Source: RHKX01 sp046330285
GTDB taxonomy: Bacteria; Actinomycetota; Thermoleophilia; Solirubrobacterales; 70-9
DNA length: 64,000 nt
Direction: 5' to 3'
Assembly (NCBI GenBank): GCA_046330285.1
Contig: JAXLSX010000004.1
Span: 173,110-237,109 of the forward strand
Both the position numbers and the translations under genes were made by a program. Below the pieces are notes generated by a model. That model saw only the letters and a list, made by a program, of their open reading frames with translations, had not been told where the DNA came from and searched no databases. Position 1 is the first letter of the stretch. Every line of letters begins with the position of its first letter. Of the stretch, positions 44,661-54,282 are shown in pieces.

Positions 44661-44690
44661 TTGGCACAAGGTGTCCGGAATGTGTAGGGT
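44661..44690 (+). promoter_or_regulatory. promoter of the module 2 operon
   Basis: TTGGCA (44661-44666), 18-base spacer, TAGGGT (44685-44690). The expected transcription start lies near 44697, at the edge of operator O2. The two operators bracket the promoter, which fits repression by a LacI-type protein. Confidence 0.6.
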
Positions 44691-44697
44691 AAGAGAT

Positions 44698-44707
44698 GAA
44701 ACGTTTC
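44698..44707. promoter_or_regulatory. LacI operator candidate O2
   Basis: Second perfect GAAACGTTTC, covering about +1 to +10 of the module 2 promoter. Centre-to-centre distance to O1 is 57 bases. Confidence 0.7.
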
Positions 44708-44716
44708 TGCGTTTCC

Positions 44717-44725
44717 GAGGAGAGG
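44717..44725 (+). promoter_or_regulatory. ribosome binding site before an apparent ATC start
   Basis: GAGGAGAGG ends seven bases before ATC at 44733. It lies where the amidohydrolase start is expected from alignment with the module 1 copy, although there is no ATG, GTG or TTG there. Confidence 0.6.
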
Positions 44726-44732
44726 TCAGATC

Positions 44733-45983
44733 ATCGGTCAGCCGACAGCCTTCGCGCTTCGAGACATCCACGTTCTCGACCAGAACGGGGAGTTCAGCGA
44801 CCCGGTCGACGTGACCGTCGCCGACGGCTCGATCGTCGCCGTCGGTGCGGGGGCGGTCAGCCCGACCGACGGGCGGGACATCGATTGCTCCGGCCTCTTT
44901 CTGATGCCCGGCGTGTTCGATTGCCACTGCCACCTCGACTTCGAGTCCGGAAGCCTCGAGGAGCAGATGGGCTTCGACGCCACCCGCTGGGCTCTCGAGG
45001 TCGCGCGCAACGGCCGGCTCCTCCTCGACCTCGGGATCACGTCGGTGCGGGACGTGGGCGCATCGACGCCCGGGATTCGCGACGGCTTCGCCGCGGGCGC
45101 CGTTCCCGGGCCCGCCCTTCACGTCTCCGGTCCGCCGATCGGACAGACCGGTGGACACACCGACGGCTACATCCCGTCGACCGGGACCGAGGCGATCACG
45201 GGTTTCATGGTCCCCGAGTACGCCGGGCGCCCGCCCTATCTCGTCGACGGCGTCGACGAGATGAGGAAGGCCATCCGCCAGCAGCTTCGCAGCGGAGTCG
45301 ACTGGATCAAGGTCATGACGACCGGCGGGCTGCTCTCGTCGGTTCGCGATCACCCGCTGAAGCCCGAGCTGACCGAGGAGGAGGTGGCCGTCGCCGTCTC
45401 CGAGGCGGCCCGGGCCGGTATCCCGGTCGCGGCCCACGCCTACGGCGGCGAGGGTCTCGACCTCGCCGTCCGGGCCGGGGTGCGCTCGATCGAGCACGGG
45501 ATCTTCCTCTCCGAGGAGCAGGCGGCTGAGATGGCTAGGCGCGAGTGCTGGCTGGTCCCGACGCTCGTCGTCGTGCACGAGCTCGCCGAGCTCGCGGACG
45601 CCGGCGAGCTCGACGCCCGCTCGCGCGGCCGGATCGCCGAGATCCTGCCCGACGCCGGACGCCAGGTCGCTGTCGCGAAGGAGGCGGGGGTGAAGATCGC
45701 CCTCGGCACCGACATGCTCCGCCAGGGTCCCAACCTTCGCGAGATCCCGCTGCTGGCGGCCGCGGGTCTGACCCCCGCCGAGTCGCTTCTCGCCGCGACC
45801 GCCGGCGGTGCTGAGCTCTGCGGGGTCGACGATCGCGGCCGGCTCGCGGCCGGCCAGGCGTTCGACGCGATCATCCTCGACGAGGATCCCTCCAACCTCG
45901 AGGCCTTCAACCGTCCCGAGGCGGTCACGGGGGTGTTCCAGAACGGCAACGCCGTGAAGCCGCATGAGAGGTGGGCCCCATGA
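44733..45983 (+). CDS. metal-dependent amidohydrolase 2 (COG1228, prolidase-like); apparent AUC start
   Basis: A 416-residue paralogue of the 25865 enzyme. Metal ligands are conserved: HxH in VFDCHCHLDF, a likely carboxylated Lys in DWIKVMTTGG, His in VAAHAYGG, His in SIEHGIFL and Asp in LGTDMLRQG. Alignment with the module 1 copy places residue 1 at ATC 44733: GQPTAFALRDIHVLD against GAPGSFCLHGVRALD. A strong GAGGAGAGG seven bases upstream fits. The first conventional start codon is GTG 44811, which would remove the first beta strand. Either AUC initiates, or a mutation has shortened the enzyme. First gene of module 2, under the LacI-bracketed promoter. Confidence 0.8.
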   Translation: MGQPTAFALRDIHVLDQNGEFSDPVDVTVADGSIVAVGAGAVSPTDGRDIDCSGLFLMPGVFDCHCHLDFESGSLEEQMGFDATRWALEVARNGRLLLDLGITSVRDVGASTPGIRDGFAAGAVPGPALHVSGPPIGQTGGHTDGYIPSTGTEAITGFMVPEYAGRPPYLVDGVDEMRKAIRQQLRSGVDWIKVMTTGGLLSSVRDHPLKPELTEEEVAVAVSEAARAGIPVAAHAYGGEGLDLAVRAGVRSIEHGIFLSEEQAAEMARRECWLVPTLVVVHELAELADAGELDARSRGRIAEILPDAGRQVAVAKEAGVKIALGTDMLRQGPNLREIPLLAAAGLTPAESLLAATAGGAELCGVDDRGRLAAGQAFDAIILDEDPSNLEAFNRPEAVTGVFQNGNAVKPHERWAP

Positions 45984-48022
45984 GCGAGCTCTCGGTGTCA
46001 GCCGACATCGGCGGAACCTTCACCGACGTCGTCGCCGTCGACGAGAGCGACGGATCCGTCGTCGTCGGCAAGAGCGCAACCGTCGCCGAGGATCCGACCG
46101 CAGGCATCATCAACGGCCTCGACGAGATCGGGCTCAGCCTCCGCGAGGGCATCCGCTTCCTGCACGGGACGACCATCGGGATCAACACGTTGCTCGAGCG
46201 CAAGGGCGCGACCGTCGGGTTCATCACGACCGAGGGCTTCAGGGACGTTCCCATCGTCGGCACCGGCTCGTGGCCGCCCTTCCGCCTCGGCTGGGACCAG
46301 CCCGAGCCGCTGGTTCCGCGGCGGCGTTGTCGTGAGGTGCGGGAGGCCGTCCGCTTCGACGGCACGGTCGAGCTTGAACTGAATGCCGATGAGGTCCTCG
46401 ATCGCGTCGAGGAGCTGGTCGCGGCCGGCGCCGACTCGATCGCGATCTGTTTCTTCAACGCCTACGCCAACCCGATCCACGAGCGGCTGGCGGGTGAGGC
46501 GATCCGAGAGCGTCACCCCGAGCTGACGGTAGTGCTCTCGCACGAGCTCACCCGCCGTTACCGGGAGACGGATCGCGCCTTCACGGCGATCGCGGAGGCG
46601 TATCTGCGTCCGCGAATGCACCGCTATTTCGACCGCCTCACCGACGGTCTCGATGGCGCCGGCTTCGACGGACAACTCTTCATCACATCCAGCGACGGGG
46701 GCGTGATGGGCGGCGAGCGGGCCAAGGACCGCGCCCTTCGAACGCTCGTCTCCGGTTGCGCGAGTGGCGTCAGCGGCGCCGCGGCGATGGCGGCCCGCAG
46801 CGGCTGGACCGACGTTCTGGCGATCGACATGGGTGGTACGAGCTTCGATGCCGCCGTGGTCCACGGCGGGGAACCCCAGATCCTGCAGGAGGCTGAGCTC
46901 GCCGGGCTCCGATTTCTGTTGCCGATGATCGACCTCGCCACGATCGGCGCCGGCGGAGGGTCGATCGCCAGCGTCGACATGGCCGGGGGCCTCAGCGTCG
47001 GCCCAACCTCTGCGGGGGCCGATCCGGGCCCCGCCTGTTACGGGCGCGGCGGCGAGCTCCCGACCTTCACCGATGCAGCGCTCGTCGCCGGCCTGCTTCC
47101 CGAACGACTGCTCGACGGCGGCATGGGCCTGAACCGCGGCCTCGCCGAGCAGGCGCTGCGGGTCCACGTGGCGGACCGGCTCGGCCTCTCGCTCGACGAG
47201 ACGGCCGCGGGGATCATCGCGATCATCGAGACCCGGATGGCCCAGACCCTCGAGGAGCTGACGGTCGGACAGGGCCTCGATCCGCGCTCGTTCACGATGA
47301 TGGCCTACGGCGGCGGTGGGCCGCTCGTGGCGACCGAGCTTGCGGCGCGACTCGGGATCGGGCGGGTTCTGGTGCCGATGCATCCCGGAGTCTTCTCGGC
47401 GCTCGGGATGCAGACGCTCGACATCGTCCACGAGTTCTCACGGACCCGGATCAGCACCCTGAGCAAGACCGAGCCCGCCGAGATCGAGTCGGTTTTCGGG
47501 GGGCTCGCCGAAGAGGCTCGCGAAGTGCTCGCCAGCGAGGGCGTCGAGTCGGGGGTCGTCGAGCTCCTGCGGTCGCTGGAGATGCGCTACGAGGGCCAGG
47601 AGCATGCGATCTCGGTCCCGGTCGGGAGCGGCGCCACCGAGCCGTCCGCGCTGGGGCCGAAGTTCTCGGAGGCCCACGCGTCGATGTTCGGATACGCACT
47701 CGAGGGCGAGATCGAGATCGTCGGCTTCCGGATCCGCGCGATCGGCGTATTGCCGAAGCCGGCGATCGCGACCGCGGAAGGTTCGGGGGAGGACGCATCG
47801 GCAGCACGAACCGGGTCCCGCCGCGTCTACAGCCGACAGCACGGTGCGAGCGAGTGGCCGACCTACAGCCGTGCCTTGCTCGAACCGGGAAACCTGATCG
47901 CGGGTCCCGCGATCGTCGAAGAGCAGACGGCGACGACCGTCGTCAGCCACGACTTCTCGGCATCGGTCGACACCGACCGCAATCTCGTCCTCAGCACGAT
48001 CGGTGGTGGAGCCGATGAGTGA
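45980..48022 (+). CDS. hyuA: HyuA-type hydantoinase/oxoprolinase, module 2
   Basis: A 680-residue copy of the ATP-dependent ring-opening subunit. It shows VSADIGGTFTDVVAVDE at the N-terminus, HGTTIGINTLLERKGA, the nucleotide-site IDMGGTSFDAAVV and IGAGGGSIASVD. ATG 45980 overlaps the amidohydrolase stop as ATGA; an upstream in-frame GTG at 45971 is less likely. It keeps all motifs of the module 1 protein, so both appear active. Divergence between the copies implies different substrates rather than simple gene dosage. Confidence 0.9.
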   Translation: MSELSVSADIGGTFTDVVAVDESDGSVVVGKSATVAEDPTAGIINGLDEIGLSLREGIRFLHGTTIGINTLLERKGATVGFITTEGFRDVPIVGTGSWPPFRLGWDQPEPLVPRRRCREVREAVRFDGTVELELNADEVLDRVEELVAAGADSIAICFFNAYANPIHERLAGEAIRERHPELTVVLSHELTRRYRETDRAFTAIAEAYLRPRMHRYFDRLTDGLDGAGFDGQLFITSSDGGVMGGERAKDRALRTLVSGCASGVSGAAAMAARSGWTDVLAIDMGGTSFDAAVVHGGEPQILQEAELAGLRFLLPMIDLATIGAGGGSIASVDMAGGLSVGPTSAGADPGPACYGRGGELPTFTDAALVAGLLPERLLDGGMGLNRGLAEQALRVHVADRLGLSLDETAAGIIAIIETRMAQTLEELTVGQGLDPRSFTMMAYGGGGPLVATELAARLGIGRVLVPMHPGVFSALGMQTLDIVHEFSRTRISTLSKTEPAEIESVFGGLAEEAREVLASEGVESGVVELLRSLEMRYEGQEHAISVPVGSGATEPSALGPKFSEAHASMFGYALEGEIEIVGFRIRAIGVLPKPAIATAEGSGEDASAARTGSRRVYSRQHGASEWPTYSRALLEPGNLIAGPAIVEEQTATTVVSHDFSASVDTDRNLVLSTIGGGADE

Positions 48023-49808
48023 TCCGATCGACGCGGCGGTCGTCCGCGCCGGACTGGTCTCGGCTGCGCGCGAGGCCTTCGCCCAGTTCCAGCGTACGGC
48101 GATGCTGCCGGTCCTCTACGAGGCTCGGGACTTCAGCGTCTCGATCTTCGACGACCGCCTCAACATGGTCGCGGATGCGACCGGCGTTCCTGAGTTCGTC
48201 GGTTCTCTGTCGGTCGCGATCGACGCGATCCTTGAGAAGTTCGGCGGGGCCGGAAGCCTGCGGCGCGGCGACGTCCTGATCGCCAACGAATCCCACCTGA
48301 CCGGAGCCCATCCTCCCGACGCTGTGCTGCTGGCGCCCGCCTTCGCCGGGGAGCTCCTCGTCGGCTTCTGCGGCATGCGCGCCCACATCGGCGACCTCGG
48401 CGGCCGCAGCATCACCCCGATCGACGCGAAGTCGATGTACGAGGAGGGCCTGCTGATCCCTCCGTCGCTCCTGATCGCCGCCGGCAAGCCGAACGAGGTT
48501 CTGCTCGGCGTGGTCGGGGCGAACTCGCGACAGGCGCGCGAAGTGACCGGAAACCTGCGATCGGGGGCGGCGGCGATGACGCGGAGCGCCGCGAAGGTCG
48601 GGGCCCTCGTCGAGCGCTACGGGTTCCCCACATATCGAGCGGCCGTGGACCAGCTGCTCGATGCCGCCGAGCACGAAGCCAGGGACCTGCTCGAGGAGGT
48701 GCCCGACGGCGAGTATCGGGCGACGAAGCAGCTCGAATTGCCGAACGGAGACGGCTCGGTGCCGCTCGAGTGCCTGGTCCGGATCGATGGCAGCTCCGTC
48801 ACGGTCGATGTAACCGGGTCCGCGCCGGAGCAGCCCTACTCGGTCAACGTTCCGCTGCCCCAGACCCTGGCGGCCTGCCGGCTCGCGATCAAACGATTGA
48901 CGACGCAGGACACGATCACCGCCAACAGCGGGGAGCACCGCATGCTCACGGTGATCGCGCCGAGGGGTTGCGTTTTCAACGCGACGCCACCGGCCGGCTG
49001 TTACATGATGGCCAATACCGCCTCGCTGCTCGGAGAGATGATCGTCAACCTGATCTCGGCTGCGATGCCCGGCCGGCGGATGGCGGAGAGCGCCGGCAAC
49101 ACGACCGGTTACCTCGGCTGGATGCCGGATGGTGGGCGCAACGGCGGTGGGGTCGACGTCGACGATCTCGCCGGCATCGGATATGGCGCGACTCCCGAGC
49201 GCGACGGCATGAACGCGCTCCTCTATTTCGGCCTCGCCGGCATGGAGGTCGCCTCCGGAGAAGTGATCGAAACCCGCGCGAAGATCGTCAAGCGACGGAT
49301 CGAGCTCGTCCCTGACTCGGGCGGAGCGGGGCGCCGGCGCGGCGGGCTGGGATCCCTGGCCGAGTGGGAGATCGAGCGGCCGATGACGATGATGGTCCAG
49401 GCTCAGAAGACCGAGGACATCGGCGGTCTCGGCCTCGCCGGCGGCATGCCGGCGGGCGGCCGGAACGATCTCGTGCTCGACCCCGGTACACCGCAGGAGC
49501 GCTCGCTTGCGATGACCTCCGATACGGAAGTCGACGCGGGGACGCGGATCGTCATCAACGGTGCGGGCGGCGGCGGCTACGGCGATCCGTTCGAGCGCGA
49601 GATCGAGGCGGTCGCGGCGGACGTCCTCGACGGCTACGTCAGCGTCGAGGCGGCGGCAAAGCAGTACGGAGTCGTCGTCTCCGAGGCCGGCGAGGTCGAT
49701 CTCGACGCGACCGCCGCGCTACGGCGGTCGCGGACCGATCGCAACGGCGGTGACGGCGACGAACTTCCTTTGAGTCAAGGTCAACCATCGATGGAGAGGA
49801 TCGACTAG
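48015..49808 (+). CDS. hyuB: HyuB-type hydantoinase/oxoprolinase, module 2
   Basis: A 597-residue paralogue of the 29169 protein. Landmarks are FDDRLNMVADATGVPEFVGS, IANESHLTGAHPPDAVLLAPAF (module 1 has IANDPFDTGAHPPDIAV), AHIGDLGG, DVTGSAPEQPYSVN, DSGGAGRRRGGLGS and INGAGGGGYGDPFE. The ND-to-NE change in the IAN(D/E) loop and the H-M-G-D to H-I-G-D change are the main differences near the active region and may reflect substrate choice. ATG 48015 overlaps hyuA by eight bases. Confidence 0.9.
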   Translation: MSDPIDAAVVRAGLVSAAREAFAQFQRTAMLPVLYEARDFSVSIFDDRLNMVADATGVPEFVGSLSVAIDAILEKFGGAGSLRRGDVLIANESHLTGAHPPDAVLLAPAFAGELLVGFCGMRAHIGDLGGRSITPIDAKSMYEEGLLIPPSLLIAAGKPNEVLLGVVGANSRQAREVTGNLRSGAAAMTRSAAKVGALVERYGFPTYRAAVDQLLDAAEHEARDLLEEVPDGEYRATKQLELPNGDGSVPLECLVRIDGSSVTVDVTGSAPEQPYSVNVPLPQTLAACRLAIKRLTTQDTITANSGEHRMLTVIAPRGCVFNATPPAGCYMMANTASLLGEMIVNLISAAMPGRRMAESAGNTTGYLGWMPDGGRNGGGVDVDDLAGIGYGATPERDGMNALLYFGLAGMEVASGEVIETRAKIVKRRIELVPDSGGAGRRRGGLGSLAEWEIERPMTMMVQAQKTEDIGGLGLAGGMPAGGRNDLVLDPGTPQERSLAMTSDTEVDAGTRIVINGAGGGGYGDPFEREIEAVAADVLDGYVSVEAAAKQYGVVVSEAGEVDLDATAALRRSRTDRNGGDGDELPLSQGQPSMERID

Positions 49809-49811
49809 ACC

Positions 49812-51488
49812 ATGAGAACAACGAGGACGAGACTGGTGCTGGTGTCGGCTGCGGTCATGCTCGTCGGCTTCCTGGCCGCGGGTTGCGGCTCATCGAGCGA
49901 ATCGAGCTCGAGCGACGGATCCGACGTCGACGCGCAGATCGCCACCGCCGAGGGCTGGGACACGACCACGCCGGAGGCGACGGGTGAACTCGACACCGTC
50001 ACCTGGGGCCTTCCCTACGGGGAGCCGTCGACGCTGGATTACGTCCAGGCCGCCTCGTACTCAGAGAACACCGTGCTCTCATCGATCTGCGAGGGCCTGC
50101 TGCGGACGGCGCCGGATCTGACCGTTGAGCCGTCGCTCGCCGAAAAGGTGGAGCACCCGAACCCGACGACCTGGATCTACGACCTTCGCGATGGAGTCGA
50201 GTTCAGCGACGGCAAGCCGATGACCGCGGACGACGTCGTCTTCAGCCTCGAGCGCAACCTCGATCCGAGCAGCGGCTCGTTCTGGTCGAGCTGGTACGAG
50301 AACGTCGAGGACATCAAGGCGAAGGGCGACTCCTCCGTCGAGGTGACGCTGAAGCAGCCCGACGTGATGTTCAACCAGTTCATGGGCACGGCGGCCGGAA
50401 CGGTGGTCGAGAAGGACTATTTCGATCAGAACGCTGACGACTTCGGCAGCTCGAAGGGCGGTGTCATGTGCACCGGCCCGTTCGTCCTGTCCGATTGGAC
50501 GCCGGGCGAGTCGATCACCGTCGAGCGCAACGACAACTACTGGGACACCGATAACCCGGCGCAGACGAAGGAGATCAAGTTCGAGTTCGTCACCGACAGC
50601 TCGGCGCTCTCCGCGGCGCTCGAGTCGGGTGAGATCGACGGTGCCTACGACGCGCCTTCGAGCCTGGAGACCTCCGACGCGGGCACGCTCTACAACGGGC
50701 GCAGCACCCAGTTCACGGCCGAGTCGTTCTCGACCCGACCGGGACCGGTCCAGGACGTCCGGATCCGAGAGGCGCTGTCGCTGGTCCTCGACCGGGCAGC
50801 GATCGCCGAGAAGATCTTCAACGAGTCGGCTATTGGTTTCTTCAGCTACTACACGCCGGCGACCTGGGGCTATGCGCGAGACACCTTCAAGCAGCAAGTC
50901 GAGCAGTTGCCCGCGCCGAACACGACCGACATCGCGAAGGCGAAGTCGCTCGTCGAGGACTACGCGAGCGACGAGGGCCAGCCCCGCGAGCTCGAGCTCG
51001 AGCTGAACGCCGACGATCCGGCCCAGCGGCAACTCGGCACCTACATCGAGTCGCAGGCGGAGCAGGCCGGGCTGGAGATCAAGGTCGTCGCGCTGCCGGC
51101 GAACCAATCGATCGCGGTCGCCTTCGACCCCGAATTGAAGAAGGACTACGACATCATCTCCGGGACCGGCTACATCGACGTCGCCGACCCCCTGGTCTGG
51201 GCGATCTGGGGCCTGACGCCCGGTGGGATATTCAACGACAACGAGTACGAGAACCCCAAGGTCACGAAACTGACCGAACAGGCACGCCAGACCGAGGACG
51301 AGGAGAAGCGCGCCGACCTGCTCGGCCAGATCCAGGACATCGCCTACGGGCAGGATCACGCGTCGATCTTCATCGCGAACCTGTCCGAGCGCCTGTATCT
51401 AGGCAAGCGGGTGACCGGCGTCCCGGCATCGATGCCGGGCTACATCTACTACCCCTGGTCGCGGGACCTTGGAGCCGCCGGAGGCTAG
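49812..51488 (+). CDS. ABC importer substrate-binding lipoprotein (SBP family 5), module 2
   Basis: A 558-residue lipoprotein, paralogue of the 30973 protein. The leader VLVSAAVMLVGFLAAGC ends in a lipobox cysteine and a Ser-rich linker. Shared landmarks are LPYGEPSTLDYVQAASYS, IYDLRDGVEFSDGKPMTADDVVFSLERNLDP and AAGTVVEKDYFD. The same fold with clear divergence in the ligand half suggests related but distinct solutes. Starts three bases after hyuB. Confidence 0.87.
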   Translation: MRTTRTRLVLVSAAVMLVGFLAAGCGSSSESSSSDGSDVDAQIATAEGWDTTTPEATGELDTVTWGLPYGEPSTLDYVQAASYSENTVLSSICEGLLRTAPDLTVEPSLAEKVEHPNPTTWIYDLRDGVEFSDGKPMTADDVVFSLERNLDPSSGSFWSSWYENVEDIKAKGDSSVEVTLKQPDVMFNQFMGTAAGTVVEKDYFDQNADDFGSSKGGVMCTGPFVLSDWTPGESITVERNDNYWDTDNPAQTKEIKFEFVTDSSALSAALESGEIDGAYDAPSSLETSDAGTLYNGRSTQFTAESFSTRPGPVQDVRIREALSLVLDRAAIAEKIFNESAIGFFSYYTPATWGYARDTFKQQVEQLPAPNTTDIAKAKSLVEDYASDEGQPRELELELNADDPAQRQLGTYIESQAEQAGLEIKVVALPANQSIAVAFDPELKKDYDIISGTGYIDVADPLVWAIWGLTPGGIFNDNEYENPKVTKLTEQARQTEDEEKRADLLGQIQDIAYGQDHASIFIANLSERLYLGKRVTGVPASMPGYIYYPWSRDLGAAGG

Positions 51489-52436
51489 ATGAAGGCGGCA
51501 CAGCTCATAGGCGTGCAGGTCGCCTCGTTCCTGCTCGCCCTTCTCGCTGCGTCATTTCTCATCTACGGCGCACTCGACCTCTCCCCGGGGGATCCGCTGA
51601 CGGTCCTCTCAGGGGGTCGTGAGCTCAGTCCCCAGGCCGAACAGGGGTTGCGCGAGCAGTACAACCTCGACGACCCCTTCCTGTCCCGCTATGTCGCCTG
51701 GCTGGGCGACTTCGCCCAGGGCGACATGGGCACGTCGATCACCCAGAACGCCGACGTCAGGGAGCTGATCGGGCCGCGGCTCGGGACGACGTTCCTGTTG
51801 CTCGCGATGGCATCCGTACTGATGGTCAGCGCCGGCATCGGCCTCGGCCTTCTCGCCGGCCTGCGCGGCGGCAGGGCAGATGGTGCGGTGCGCGCCTCCT
51901 CGAGCCTGGGCATCGCGACGCCGAGCTTCGTGGCCGCCATCGTTCTGATCGCGGTCTTCTCAGTCGGCCTGGGCTGGTTCCCGGTCATCGGATCGGGCGA
52001 GGGGCTCGCCGACAAGATCTACCACCTGATCCTGCCGGCGATCGCCCTGGCCTTCGCGCAGTGGGCGTCGATCGCACGGGTCACGAGGGTCGCGGTCCGC
52101 ACCGAAGCGGGATCCGAACACGTCGAGACGGCAAGATCGCGGGGTCTGCCCGAGTCGGGGATCGTCCGCCGGCACATCCTCCGCAACGCGATGATTCCGA
52201 TCTCGACGATCGCCGGCCTGACGATCGCCGGCACGATCGCAGCGACGGTCGTCGTCGAGAGCGCCTTCTCGCTCAACGGTCTCGGCTCGCTGCTCGTCGA
52301 CTCCGTCACGGCCAAGGACTTCGCGGTCGTCCAGGCCGTGAGCCTGATCTACGTCGCGTTCTTCCTGCTCGTCAACATGGCCGTCGACCTCGGCTACGCC
52401 CTGCTCGATCCCCGGATCAGGACCGGCTCGCGGTGA
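51489..52436 (+). CDS. ABC importer permease DppB-like, module 2
   Basis: A 315-residue permease, paralogue of the 32650 gene: ASFLIYGALDLSPGDPLTVLSGGRELSPQAEQGLREQYNLDDPF at the N-terminus and the EAA loop VETARSRGLPESGIVRRHILRNAMIPI. ATG directly follows the SBP stop (TAGATG) with GGAGG upstream. The 3' end overlaps the DppC-like gene as GTGA. Confidence 0.9.
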   Translation: MKAAQLIGVQVASFLLALLAASFLIYGALDLSPGDPLTVLSGGRELSPQAEQGLREQYNLDDPFLSRYVAWLGDFAQGDMGTSITQNADVRELIGPRLGTTFLLLAMASVLMVSAGIGLGLLAGLRGGRADGAVRASSSLGIATPSFVAAIVLIAVFSVGLGWFPVIGSGEGLADKIYHLILPAIALAFAQWASIARVTRVAVRTEAGSEHVETARSRGLPESGIVRRHILRNAMIPISTIAGLTIAGTIAATVVVESAFSLNGLGSLLVDSVTAKDFAVVQAVSLIYVAFFLLVNMAVDLGYALLDPRIRTGSR

Positions 52437-53293
52437 CCGCATACGCGGCATCGCGGCTGAGTCGAATCCGGCCGTTCTCGCGCATCAGCGGTCACCCGCT
52501 CGGGGTCACGGTCGCCGGCGGGGTGATCGTCTTCATCGTCCTGATCGCGATCTTCGCGCCGCTCCTCACGCCGGCCGACCCGAACCAGGCTTCGATCATC
52601 GACCAGTACCTCCCGCCGTCGGCGGACCACTGGCTCGGAACCGACGCGTCGGGACGCGATCTGCTCTCCCGCCTGATCGAGGGCAGCAGGACGGCGCTGC
52701 TCGGTCCGACGATCGTGATCCTGATCTCGACGCCGATCGGAGTCGCCGCCGCGTTGCTCGCGTCCTGGCGCGGAGGCTGGCTCGACACGGTCATCTCGCG
52801 GCTGATCGACGTTTCCTTCGCGTTCCCGGGCCTGCTGCTCGCGATCATCGCCGCCGCCGTCTTCAGTCCCTCGTTGCTCGTCGCCGCCGTCGCGCTTTCC
52901 GTCACCTACACCGCCTACACCGCCCGGGTGATCAGGTCCGAGGCGATCCGCCAGCGCAGCCGGCCCTACATCGAGGCGCTTTGGGCTCAGGGCCACTCGA
53001 CCCTGGCGATCTGGATCCGGCACCTGCTGCCGAACCTGATGCCGTTGATCCTGGCCCAGGTGACGCTGTCGTTCGCCTACGCCACCGTCGACATCGCGAC
53101 CGTGTCCTTCCTCGGACTCGGCGTGCAGCCACCCACGGCCGACTGGGGCACGATGGTCGCGGAGGGCAAGGCGGCGATCGAGGAGGGCTTCCCCCAGGAG
53201 TCCCTGTACGCGAGCGTCTGCCTCGTGATCCTGATCCTCGCGGTGAGCGTCGTCGGCGACTACCTCACCGATCGGGCCGAGGAGCGCAAGTGA
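52433..53293 (+). CDS. ABC importer permease DppC-like, module 2
   Basis: A 286-residue permease, the same length as the 33609 gene. It has HWLGTDASGRDLLSRLIEGSR, six predicted transmembrane helices, the EAA loop YIEALWAQGHSTLAIWIRHLLPNL and FLGLGVQPPTADWGTMVAEG. GTG start overlaps the DppB-like stop, and the 3' end overlaps the ATPase gene. Confidence 0.9.
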   Translation: MTAYAASRLSRIRPFSRISGHPLGVTVAGGVIVFIVLIAIFAPLLTPADPNQASIIDQYLPPSADHWLGTDASGRDLLSRLIEGSRTALLGPTIVILISTPIGVAAALLASWRGGWLDTVISRLIDVSFAFPGLLLAIIAAAVFSPSLLVAAVALSVTYTAYTARVIRSEAIRQRSRPYIEALWAQGHSTLAIWIRHLLPNLMPLILAQVTLSFAYATVDIATVSFLGLGVQPPTADWGTMVAEGKAAIEEGFPQESLYASVCLVILILAVSVVGDYLTDRAEERK

Positions 53294-54282
53294 GATCGCC
53301 GCTACTCGAGATCGATAACCTCTGCCTCTCGGTGCCCGGCGACGGGGGAGAGCGGCCACTTCTGCGGGGCGTCGAGTTGAGTGTCGGCGCGGGCGAGGTC
53401 GTCAGCATCGTCGGCGAGTCGGGATCGGGGAAGTCCCTGACGGCGCGGGCGGTCATGGGAATGCTCCCGAATGGAGCGACCACGACCGGGTCGATCCGCT
53501 TCGCGGGCGAGTCGGTGCTCGACGCCTCCGCCGCGGACCTCCGTGACCTCCGCTCCCGGCGAGTCGCGATGATCTTCCAGGATCCCCGCGCACACATAAA
53601 CCCGGTCCGCCGGATCGGCGACTTCCTGATGGAGGGGGTGACGGCGGTCGGAGGCATGAGCGGTTCCGCCGCCCGCGCCCGCGCCCTCGAGCTCCTCGCC
53701 GCGACGCAGATCGAGGATCCCGGCGGCACCGTGGCGCGCTATCCGCACGAGCTCTCCGGAGGAATGCTCCAGCGGGTGATGATCGCCGGCGCGCTGATGG
53801 GCGAGCCCGAGCTGCTTCTCGCCGACGAGCCGACCACGGCCCTCGACGTGACCACGCAGGCGGAGGTGATGGCGATCCTCGCCCGTCTCCGGAGAGAATT
53901 CGAGCTGGCGATTCTCTTCATCACCCACGACCTCGAGCTGGCGGCGGCCACCGCTGACCGGACGACCGTCATGTATGCCGGCCGAGTTGTCGAGGAGGCG
54001 CCGTCGGCGGTCTTGCATGAGCACCCCGAGCATCCCTACACCGTGGGGCTGCTCAGGTCTCGGCCGAGCCTCGGTCACCGCGCCGGGCGGCTCGAGGCCA
54101 TCAAGGGCCGGCCGATCGAAGCTGCCGAGGTAAGCGGCGGTTGCGCGTTCGCGCCCCGCTGCGGTTTCGCCGAGCCCCGCTGCCTGACGGAGGACCCGCG
54201 CCTGCTCCCTCACGGCGCCGGGACCGTGGCATGCCTTCGGGCCGGGGAGCTGGGCCAGGCCGAGGAGCGGGCGCATGCCTGA
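53290..54282 (+). CDS. ABC importer ATPase DppD-like, module 2
   Basis: A 330-residue ATPase, the same length as its module 1 copy. Walker A GESGSGKS, signature LSGGMLQRVMIAGAL, Walker B LLLADEPTTALD, THD H-loop and the C-terminal cysteine cluster CAFAPRCGFAEPRC. GTG 53290 start overlaps the previous stop. The 3' end overlaps the next ATPase by eight bases. Confidence 0.9.
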   Translation: MRSPLLEIDNLCLSVPGDGGERPLLRGVELSVGAGEVVSIVGESGSGKSLTARAVMGMLPNGATTTGSIRFAGESVLDASAADLRDLRSRRVAMIFQDPRAHINPVRRIGDFLMEGVTAVGGMSGSAARARALELLAATQIEDPGGTVARYPHELSGGMLQRVMIAGALMGEPELLLADEPTTALDVTTQAEVMAILARLRREFELAILFITHDLELAAATADRTTVMYAGRVVEEAPSAVLHEHPEHPYTVGLLRSRPSLGHRAGRLEAIKGRPIEAAEVSGGCAFAPRCGFAEPRCLTEDPRLLPHGAGTVACLRAGELGQAEERAHA

